A stretch of DNA of 38,262 nt from NCBI GenBank assembly GCA_029219165.1, contig JAQXSW010000018.1, forward strand, positions 1 through 38,262, in the 5' to 3' direction. Below, in pieces: positions 1 to 5,258 of this stretch. Under the pieces are notes generated by a model. It was not told the origin of the DNA. It saw nothing but the letters and a program-made list of their open reading frames with translations, and searched no databases. The stretch's first letter is position 1. Each line of letters starts with the position of its first letter. The translations under genes and the position numbers were made by a program. This DNA comes from Oscillospiraceae bacterium (GTDB taxonomy: Bacteria; Bacillota; Clostridia; Oscillospirales; Acutalibacteraceae).

Positions 1-134
1 CGCTTATCTTTAAAATCCGGCAGCAGCTTTCTCAATGTTTCCCATTCTCCTGCACCGGCTAGTCCCTGCTGTGAGCGACTCATTTGACTGTATTTTTGAA
101 AAAATATATTATCATCATATTTGTTTTCTTTCAT
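1..134 (-). CDS. class I SAM-dependent methyltransferase, N-terminal fragment
   Basis: Only the first 44 codons are in the window; the gene runs off the left edge. It starts MKENKYDDNIFFQKYSQM and continues through GLAGAGEWETLRKLLPDFKDK. That is the usual N-terminus of a family of small-molecule class I methyltransferases in Firmicutes, in which the SAM-binding motif (VLDLGCGxGW) comes immediately after this point and would lie outside the window. The ATG at 132-134 is preceded by a GAGGGAA ribosome binding site. Its substrate is unknown. The gene lies just past the distal copy of the rlmD 3' end, so in the ancestral order it was probably the next gene after rlmD. The family call rests on recognising the N-terminal pattern, because no catalytic motif is visible. 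Confidence 0.7.
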   Translation of the reverse strand, partial: MKENKYDDNIFFQKYSQMSRSQQGLAGAGEWETLRKLLPDFKDK

Positions 135-161
135 CTGAATTTCCCTCGTTTAAAAAGTTAT

Positions 162-224
162 TTATCTCGCTCTTGACATCAATACTACCGTCTCTACATG
201 GCTCGATTGTTCAACGAAAAACAT
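162..224 (-). pseudogene. C-terminal remnant of an rlmD-type methyltransferase gene (distal attachment-site copy)
   Basis: On the minus strand this reads MFFVEQSSHVETVVLMSRAR then a stop. HVETVVLMSR is the exact C-terminal motif of the intact rlmD product encoded at 1081-2238. At DNA level, 23 consecutive bases at 172-194 are identical and in the same orientation to 1088-1110, and the match continues with two mismatches to 203 and 1119. Nothing upstream of this piece resembles the rest of the methyltransferase. It is therefore a short duplicated 3' end rather than a decayed full gene, which is what site-specific integration into the end of rlmD leaves behind. Confidence 0.75.
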
Positions 225-242
225 ACTCAACCCCTATTGTAC

Positions 243-272
243 AAGGGAATGGTGGAACGCACCTTTTCCCTT
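243..272. other. stem-loop between the distal att copy and the SdpI gene
   Basis: AAGGGAA pairs with TTCCCTT, and GGTG pairs with CACC further in, around a five-base loop with a small bulge. Neither strand has a run of T directly after the stem, so it is not a convincing intrinsic terminator. It lies in gene-free DNA (225-390), where I see no other feature beyond a weak GCCCTATA/TATAGGC hairpin near 313-332. Confidence 0.4.
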
Positions 273-390
273 AAAATCTAGGATTTCGAGCCTGTGACAA
301 CCTTGAATTGCCCTATAATTTGTATAGGCAAACAGGGTAAAGCTCTATTCCTTAAACTTAATTTTTCATGTCATCCCTACAACCTGGAAT

Positions 391-768
391 TTATCGTCTT
401 GTTCCATTCTTATCAAAATTCTTTTTTAATGCTATTTCTGTTAGGAGAATAGACCCAATTAAAGGAATAAGTTGAACACCACAGATAATTCCTCCTATGC
501 TCCCAACACAATCTTCATTTTTTCCAATTACTAAAAGCATGAATATTACCGTTATCGGCAACATAACCATTCCACAGACATACCAGACTTTACCACAATA
601 TTTATGAGCAAATTCCCATGTGTCTTTGTTCTTCATAGACATCGAAGTCCGATATCCAAATACTGAATTTATTTCCTTTGGAGCCTTTTTCATAAAATAT
701 CTTCCAAAACCAATCATCGTAAATGGAAGAAGCAAATCCATAATCAACATAAAAATCCAAAACCCCAT
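391..768 (-). CDS. SdpI/YhfL-family membrane protein
   Basis: This small integral membrane protein of 125 residues has about three hydrophobic segments, near residues 3-22, 62-82 and 88-110. The family signature FGYRTSMSMKNKDTWEFAHKYCGK, at about 37-60, matches the SdpI family (PF13630); the lysine after CG ends the motif. In Bacillus subtilis, SdpI gives immunity to the toxic SdpC peptide and acts as a signalling receptor, but most family members, including this one, have no known partner. No sdpC-like toxin gene is adjacent. The start is set by AGGAGG nine bases upstream of the ATG. The gene is the only intact one between the att-like repeats, so it may be cargo of the former element. Confidence 0.8.
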   Translation of the reverse strand: MGFWIFMLIMDLLLPFTMIGFGRYFMKKAPKEINSVFGYRTSMSMKNKDTWEFAHKYCGKVWYVCGMVMLPITVIFMLLVIGKNEDCVGSIGGIICGVQLIPLIGSILLTEIALKKNFDKNGTRR

Positions 769-813
769 TGTAAACCTCCTTTACTACAACTTCCGATTTG
801 TATAACCTCTCTT

Positions 814-953
814 AACATCTAATCCACTGCCTACAACCACCCAAAATGGTCGAGTTGCCAGATTGGTTGTCAACCCTTTCCGTTTTTCAAAAATCAACCC
901 AAAATGCCTGACATCTAATCCACTGTCTCAAATCGTGACATCTAATCCGAGGT
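814..953. repeat. three short direct repeats, ACATCTAATCC
   Basis: ACATCTAATCC occurs at 815-825, 911-921 and 938-948. The first two copies continue as ACTG, and each is near a second shared block, CCCAAAATG. On the minus strand the core reads GGATTAGATGT. The repeats sit in the gene-free stretch 769-1080, upstream of the SdpI gene and inside the putative element. They may be recombinase or regulator sites, or debris. No function can be assigned. Confidence 0.45.
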
Positions 954-1042
954 TACAACCTGACACACATTTTGCAGTGGATATGTTTCCATATAAAACA
1001 ACCGAGCTTTTTCAGAAGTCTAGCTTCAGATCCAAACCTTCT

Positions 1043-1072
1043 AAAAAGCCCGGAAATACGCCGCTTTCTGGC
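1043..1072 (-). terminator. probable intrinsic terminator of the rlmD operon
   Basis: On the minus strand GCCAGAAA pairs with TTTCCGGGC (one bulge) around a GCGGCGTA loop, followed by TTTTT at 1047-1043. It lies just beyond the rlmD stop codon and inside the putative element, so the element may have brought its own terminator. Confidence 0.5.
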
Positions 1073-1080
1073 ACTTAATT

Positions 1081-2238
1081 TTATTTCCTTGACATCAATA
1101 CTACCGTCTCGACATGACTTGTATGTGGAAACATATCAACAGGTTGAATCTTTTCAACCTTGTAGCCTTTTTTAGTTATATACGCCAGGTCTCTTGCAAG
1201 TGTTTCAGGATTACAGGAGACATATACAACCCTGTCAGGGCTAAGAGTTACCACTGCATCCAGGAACTCTTCCGTGCTGCCCGCTCTTGGCGGGTCCATC
1301 ATTACAACATCTATATGTTCTTTTGCATGGGCAAGATCCATTATGAATTCAGTTGCATCTGCACAATAGAATCTTATATTTTCTACGTTATTTCTTTTGG
1401 CATTTGAAATTGCATCTTTTACGGCGTCGCGGTTAAGCTCAACGCCTATAACCTTATTTGCTTTTCCGGCGGCAATTAGGCCTATTGTGCCGGTGCCGCA
1501 GTAGCTGTCAAAGAAGGTTTCTTTGCCGGTGAGCTGTGCGTAGGCGATAGCCGTATTATATAGAATTTCTGTCTGTGTCGGATTTATTTGATAAAACGAC
1601 TTGGCAGAAATTCTAAATGTTAAGCCGCAAAGAATATCCTCAATAAAGCCCTTGCCGTAAAGGACCTTTTCTTGGTTCCCAAGAACAAGGTTTGTCCTAT
1701 ACGGGTTAACATTGTGAATTATTGTTGTTATTTCCGGATGCTTTTTAAGTAGGGCTTTAGTGAAATTATTCTTTGCGGGAAATACCGGCGTGCCGGTAAC
1801 AATTACAACCATAATTTGATTAGTTGAAAAGCCCCTTTTTACAAGAACGTGACGAATAAAACCACGTCCTGTGTCCTCGTTGTATGGTTGGAATTTAAAG
1901 TCCTTCATAAGATTACGGATAGTTACTATTATTTCATCCGCTTTTTTATCCTCAATCAGGCATGAATCGACCGGTACTATTCTATGAGTTCCGGACTGAT
2001 ACACACCTGAAATAATTTTGTTCCTCTTTTTGTCAAAGCCAAATGCAGCTTGCACTTTATTTCTATAATGAAAAGGATTGTCCATTCCAATTATTGGCTC
2101 AACCTTGCAAAATTTGGATAAAAGTCTCTCCTCGAGTTTTTGCTTAAACTCAAGTTGTTCTTCGTATGTTAAATTTTGAAGCTGACACCCACCGCACTTT
2201 TTGTATAGCGGGCAGGTGTTATTTTTTTGTGTCGGCAT
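1081..2238 (-). CDS. rlmD: 23S rRNA (uracil-C5)-methyltransferase, RlmC/RlmD family
   Basis: This protein probably makes 5-methyluridine in 23S rRNA using SAM. Residues 9, 15, 18 and 93 are the four cysteines of the [4Fe-4S] site (CPLYKKCGGC plus DSC). The SAM-binding loop is DSYCGTGTIGL at about 245-255, DPPRAG is at 315-320, and the catalytic nucleophile is Cys342 in VSCNPETLARD. The general-base glutamate is in the C-terminal HVETVV. At 385 residues it lacks the N-terminal TRAM domain of typical RlmD/RlmCD proteins (about 450 residues), so it resembles RlmC in architecture, and the exact target uridine is uncertain. It starts two bases after the radical-SAM gene stops, so the two are co-transcribed. 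Its last codons overlap the proximal att-like repeat, and the final residues (SRK) may come from the inserted DNA. Confidence 0.85.
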   Translation of the reverse strand: MPTQKNNTCPLYKKCGGCQLQNLTYEEQLEFKQKLEERLLSKFCKVEPIIGMDNPFHYRNKVQAAFGFDKKRNKIISGVYQSGTHRIVPVDSCLIEDKKADEIIVTIRNLMKDFKFQPYNEDTGRGFIRHVLVKRGFSTNQIMVVIVTGTPVFPAKNNFTKALLKKHPEITTIIHNVNPYRTNLVLGNQEKVLYGKGFIEDILCGLTFRISAKSFYQINPTQTEILYNTAIAYAQLTGKETFFDSYCGTGTIGLIAAGKANKVIGVELNRDAVKDAISNAKRNNVENIRFYCADATEFIMDLAHAKEHIDVVMMDPPRAGSTEEFLDAVVTLSPDRVVYVSCNPETLARDLAYITKKGYKVEKIQPVDMFPHTSHVETVVLMSRK

Positions 2239-2240
2239 AT

Positions 2241-3143
2241 TTAGTCCTTTCGCAAAAACTCATCTACATTAAAATTTTCAAAGTCGGGAATAAAACTTTC
2301 TGACGCGGCTTCACCATCTTGTATGAACGCATTTGTAATACCAAGTGACTCTGCAAAGTCAACAACCTCATTATACTCGTCTTCAGTAACCGTGCGATTA
2401 ATTTCCGGGTAATCCGCAACATTCTCAAGTGGGGTATATTGATTCATAATGCTTAAAAACACATTGTCTCCATATTCATTATACAAATATTCAATGATTT
2501 TTTTTGAATCGCTTTGAAGCCCCGGAAGAATTAAATGTCTTATAATCATTCCTTTTTTCATGAGAGCATCCTCAAAAACAGGCGAGCCAACCTGTCTATA
2601 CATTTCACCTATAGCATCCCTTGCAACTTGAAAATAGTCAGGTGCATTTGAATACTTTTTTGCAATATCTTTGCTAAAGTATTTAAAATCGGGTAAATAA
2701 ATGTCAATAAGGCCTTCAAGTGTTTTTAATGTTTCTACCTTTTCATAACCACTTGTATTGTAAACAATTGGAATTAAAAGTTCCTCTTTTTTTGCTTTTA
2801 TGAGCGATTCTTTTATTTGGGGAACATAATGCGTCGGCGTAACCAAATTAATATTATTTGCTCCCATTTCCTGGAGTTTTAGAAATATTTTTGCAAGTTC
2901 ATCTGTTGTCACCAAAGTTCCGCTTTCGCCTTTTGAAATTCTTCTATTTTGACAATATACGCACCCAAGTGGGCAGCCCGCAAAAAAAACTGTTCCGGAT
3001 CCGTTTTCTCCGGAAATAGGTGGTTCTTCCCACATGTGGAGAGAGGCTCTGGATATGTATACACAATTTGTTTCATTGCAACGACCCTTTTGAATATTTC
3101 GGTCCACACCGCATTCTCTGGGACACAGATTACAGCTGCTCAT
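2241..3143 (-). CDS. PflX-like radical SAM protein
   Basis: The 300-residue protein is related to pyruvate formate-lyase activating enzymes, of the COG1313/PflX type whose substrate is not known. The radical-SAM cluster motif CxxxCxxC is at Cys57, Cys61 and Cys64 (CPLGCVYCQN). An additional cysteine-rich N-terminus (CNLCPRECGVDR at 4-15, then C22 and C27) is typical of this subgroup. NLVTPTHYVPQI and the DIYLPDFKYF segment further match the family. The gene overlaps the end of the phosphatase gene by 14 bases and is followed two bases later by rlmD. No glycyl-radical enzyme gene is nearby, so it should not be assumed to activate PFL. Confidence 0.8.
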   Translation of the reverse strand: MSSCNLCPRECGVDRNIQKGRCNETNCVYISRASLHMWEEPPISGENGSGTVFFAGCPLGCVYCQNRRISKGESGTLVTTDELAKIFLKLQEMGANNINLVTPTHYVPQIKESLIKAKKEELLIPIVYNTSGYEKVETLKTLEGLIDIYLPDFKYFSKDIAKKYSNAPDYFQVARDAIGEMYRQVGSPVFEDALMKKGMIIRHLILPGLQSDSKKIIEYLYNEYGDNVFLSIMNQYTPLENVADYPEINRTVTEDEYNEVVDFAESLGITNAFIQDGEAASESFIPDFENFNVDEFLRKD

Positions 3144-3594
3144 TTTTAATTATCTCCTCAAGTAATGCCTTACAGCCCTCGTTTACATCGCTCCATGTTT
3201 CTTCAAAATTTCTTGTATACCAAGGGTCAGCAACGTCATCATACCGTCCGGCATAAGAAAGGAGAAGATGAATTTTATTATCAGGATCTCCGCCACTTAT
3301 CCTTGTCATATTTCTGATGTTGGCACCATCCATGCCAATAAGATAATCGAACTCATCATAATCGTCCGTTCTCATCTGTCTGGCAGTTTTACCCTTACAT
3401 GTAATTCCATGTTCCTCCATTATTCGTCTTGCAGGAGGATACACCGGATTCCCCAACTCCTCAGTAGAAGTTGCAGCCGATTCAACATAAATTTTATCCT
3501 CAAGCCCCTTTTTCCGAACCATGTCTTTCATAACAAATTCTGCCATTGGACTCCTGCAAATGTTGCCGTGACAAACAAACAATATTTTTATCAT
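3130..3594 (-). CDS. low-molecular-weight protein-tyrosine phosphatase
   Basis: This is a cytoplasmic phosphatase of 154 residues, the usual size for the family. The P-loop CX5R is CHGNICR, with nucleophile Cys8 and Arg14, right after the first strand (KILFV). The general acid is Asp123 in the DPWYT loop. I chose the ATG at 3592-3594 because AGGAGG lies ten bases upstream and the fold begins there; an upstream in-frame start would add 13 non-homologous residues. Its stop overlaps the start of the radical-SAM gene, which points to one transcript with pflX and rlmD. Possible substrates are phosphotyrosine or phosphoarginine proteins, and the sequence does not decide between them. Confidence 0.9.
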   Translation of the reverse strand: MIKILFVCHGNICRSPMAEFVMKDMVRKKGLEDKIYVESAATSTEELGNPVYPPARRIMEEHGITCKGKTARQMRTDDYDEFDYLIGMDGANIRNMTRISGGDPDNKIHLLLSYAGRYDDVADPWYTRNFEETWSDVNEGCKALLEEIIKNEQL

Positions 3595-3650
3595 TTTTAA
3601 ATCGCCTCCTAAAAAGCATGTCACATTACGCAACCAAACTCTATTAGTTC

Positions 3651-4541
3651 TTAATAATCAATCCTAAAATAATCCAGATACGATTTATATTTATCCTGTG
3701 CCGTCAGACAAGTATCTGTTAGATAGCCTTTTTCGTTGTTCCATTCTTTTAAGCCTCGGTAATAGAACATCTTCAATTTGTCCTCAATGATGAATGGAAC
3801 AATATTATATTTTAGGCATTCTTTGAACATAATCAGTCTTCCTACACGACCGTTGCCGTCCTGAAACGGATGGATTCGCTCAAACTTCACATGGAAGTCA
3901 AGAATGTCTTCGAAGGTCTTTTCTTCCTTTGCATTGTATTCTGTCAGCAAAACTTTCATCTTATCGGCAACTTCTTCCGGAAGGGCAGTGTCCATCCCTC
4001 CAACTTCATTCGGTAATTTCTTATAGTCACCAACGGCAAACCAATCTTTTCTGGAATCACTTGTGCCATTCTTCAAGATTAGATGGAGTTCCTTAATGAA
4101 TTTCTCGCTTAATGCTGTTTTTGCGTTCTCAATAATCATGTCAATACAGCGAAAGTGATTTGCAGTTTCAATTACATCGTCAACATTAAGAACTTCATTT
4201 TCAACACCAATAGTATTGGTTTCAAAAATATATCTTGTCTGATCGTGAGTTAAACGACTGCCTTCCATGTGATTTGAGTTATATGTCAAATCAATCTGTG
4301 TCTTATGGTAAATACCGCCGGAGTATTTGCTTGCTTTCTGTTCCTGCAAAATATCCAGCAAAGTAATCGGCTGTTCTTTCTTCTTATTGGAACGCTCCGG
4401 CTTTGCTGCATTTTCAGGAATATTCCAAGTCTTGCCGGTAAGGAATGCACCGTTCACACGTCCCTGTGCACAGTAGTTTCTGACGCTGCGTTCTGACACA
4501 TCCCACTTTCTTGCTATTTCAGCAACTGAAAGATATCGCAT
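3651..4541 (-). CDS. Fic-domain protein with N-terminal DNA-binding motif
   Basis: This is a predicted AMP-transferase (Fic) of 296 residues. The catalytic motif HPFQDGNGRVGR is complete at 224-235. S89-N-H-M-E93-G94 fits the (S/T)xxxE(G/N) inhibitory helix located before the Fic core, as in self-inhibited class II Fic proteins, so no separate antitoxin is expected. Residues 1-45 look like a MerR/excisionase-type helix-turn-helix (YLSVAEIARKWDVSERSVRNYC), which suggests it can bind DNA and may control its own promoter. The start at 4539-4541 follows GGAGGAGAG. A promoter and an inverted repeat lie just upstream. It ends 56 bases before the phosphatase gene on the same strand. The protein target is unknown. 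Confidence 0.88.
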   Translation of the reverse strand: MRYLSVAEIARKWDVSERSVRNYCAQGRVNGAFLTGKTWNIPENAAKPERSNKKKEQPITLLDILQEQKASKYSGGIYHKTQIDLTYNSNHMEGSRLTHDQTRYIFETNTIGVENEVLNVDDVIETANHFRCIDMIIENAKTALSEKFIKELHLILKNGTSDSRKDWFAVGDYKKLPNEVGGMDTALPEEVADKMKVLLTEYNAKEEKTFEDILDFHVKFERIHPFQDGNGRVGRLIMFKECLKYNIVPFIIEDKLKMFYYRGLKEWNNEKGYLTDTCLTAQDKYKSYLDYFRIDY

Positions 4542-4588
4542 CTGCTCTCCTCCATTATAAATAAAAAACTTTCGCTTATCTAATTTAC

Positions 4589-4617
4589 AGTATATCACAT
4601 TATCGGCAATATATCAA
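4589..4617 (-). promoter_or_regulatory. sigma-A promoter of the Fic gene
   Basis: On the minus strand TTGATA (4617-4612) is followed after exactly 17 bases by TATACT (4594-4589), with the Fic start codon about 48 bases downstream. Both hexamers are close to consensus. Confidence 0.7.
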
Positions 4618-4653
4618 TTTTTATCTGGCTACTGTCATTTGTTTTTGCCGATA
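4601..4653. promoter_or_regulatory. 9-bp inverted repeat overlapping the Fic promoter
   Basis: TATCGGCAA at 4601-4609 is matched by TTGCCGATA at 4645-4653. The first arm lies in the spacer between the -35 and -10 boxes of the Fic promoter, and the second lies about 28 bases upstream of the -35 box. The arrangement suits a looping or cooperative repressor site, plausibly for the Fic protein's own DNA-binding domain. The link to that domain is inference. Confidence 0.45.
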
Positions 4654-4720
4654 AAGAACCCGCCCATTACATCATAGCCTTTAACATATTTCTGTATACT
4701 AAGGCATTTACATAATATTT

Positions 4721-4775
4721 AAAAAATCCCTCCGTGTTCTGTTTACCTCATAATAACAGAGCGTAGAGGGATTTT
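4721..4775 (-). terminator. intrinsic terminator of the sensory operon
   Basis: A 10-bp stem (AAAATCCCTC with GAGGGATTTT) is extended by imperfect pairing of TCTGTT with AACAGA around an 11-base loop. Read on the minus strand it ends in TTTTTT, so it terminates transcription coming from the membrane-protein gene at 4814-5248. The rest of the gap 4622-4813 shows no gene. Confidence 0.75.
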
Positions 4776-4813
4776 GGGTTCCTGTTAGGCGACTTTGTGT
4801 TTCTTTCTATATA

Positions 4814-5248
4814 TTACTTTGCATTCCTATATGAAATCATAATATGACTTGGTGCAAACAATATTGATGAAATAATCAGCAGCACTGATCTTGTCATAAT
4901 ACCACTGAATAAAAATAAAATTGAAGGGATAATTGAAAGTGACAGCGCTTTGAAAACACTATTTTTCTTAAAGCATATAATCCAAATTATAAGATAAAGT
5001 ATTACTAATATAGTATCTACAATTAAGTAAATTGCAAGGGCTTCATCCGACCACCAGCCAAACCAAGTTCCAGGAATATTGATTATCATGAATCCAAAAC
5101 AACCAAATCTTCCAACTTGTTCAATTAGTTCAACATATTTGTTATTCCACTTATTTTGAAAGCCATCTTTACATTTAATTGCAAATACAATATTGGGTAT
5201 CATAATTACTGTCATAAAAATTAACCCAAAAATATTAAACCATTCCAC
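4814..5248 (-). CDS. small multi-pass membrane protein of unknown function
   Basis: I do not recognise the family. The protein has 144 residues and about four hydrophobic segments: near 5-23, 45-65 (which includes a WFGWW cluster), 70-92 and 98-138. No signal peptide cleavage site, catalytic motif or charged domain is visible. The start codon lies 11 bases after the stop of the hybrid kinase gene on the same strand, and the only strong terminator is downstream. It is therefore most likely the last gene of the lipoprotein-kinase operon. Its ribosome binding site is poor (GGAGTG about 15 bases upstream), which suggests low expression or translational coupling. It could be an accessory subunit of the sensor, but nothing in the sequence shows this. 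Confidence 0.65.
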   Translation of the reverse strand: MEWFNIFGLIFMTVIMIPNIVFAIKCKDGFQNKWNNKYVELIEQVGRFGCFGFMIINIPGTWFGWWSDEALAIYLIVDTILVILYLIIWIICFKKNSVFKALSLSIIPSILFLFSGIMTRSVLLIISSILFAPSHIMISYRNAK

Positions 5249-5258
5249 GTCTTATTCT

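Larger units (their letters stand above)
172..1119. mobile_element. probable remnant of an integrative element bounded by att-like repeats
   Basis: The interval is flanked by direct repeats at 172-203 and 1088-1119 (30 of 32 bases identical, the first 23 in a row). Both repeats encode the C-terminus of an rlmD/rumA-type protein. The 3' end of rumA is a known integration hotspot for integrative and conjugative elements in Firmicutes. Inside are an SdpI-like gene, short direct repeats, a terminator-like hairpin and no recombinase. The tail of rlmD (SRK-stop) differs from the tail in the distal copy (SRAR-stop), as expected if insertion replaced the last codons. No integrase or conjugation gene is present, so this is at most a deleted relic. 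The att interpretation is inference from the repeat geometry. Confidence 0.55.

Noticed and set aside
863-1078. 71-codon open frame on the plus strand with VDMFPY
   Set aside because: No ribosome binding site, overlaps repeats and a terminator-like hairpin. The VDMFP similarity is reported as a possible inverted fragment, not as a gene.
2241-3143. Pyruvate formate-lyase activating enzyme
   Set aside because: The radical-SAM motif is right, but the cysteine-rich N-terminus and the absence of a glycyl-radical enzyme gene fit the PflX-like group of unknown substrate better.
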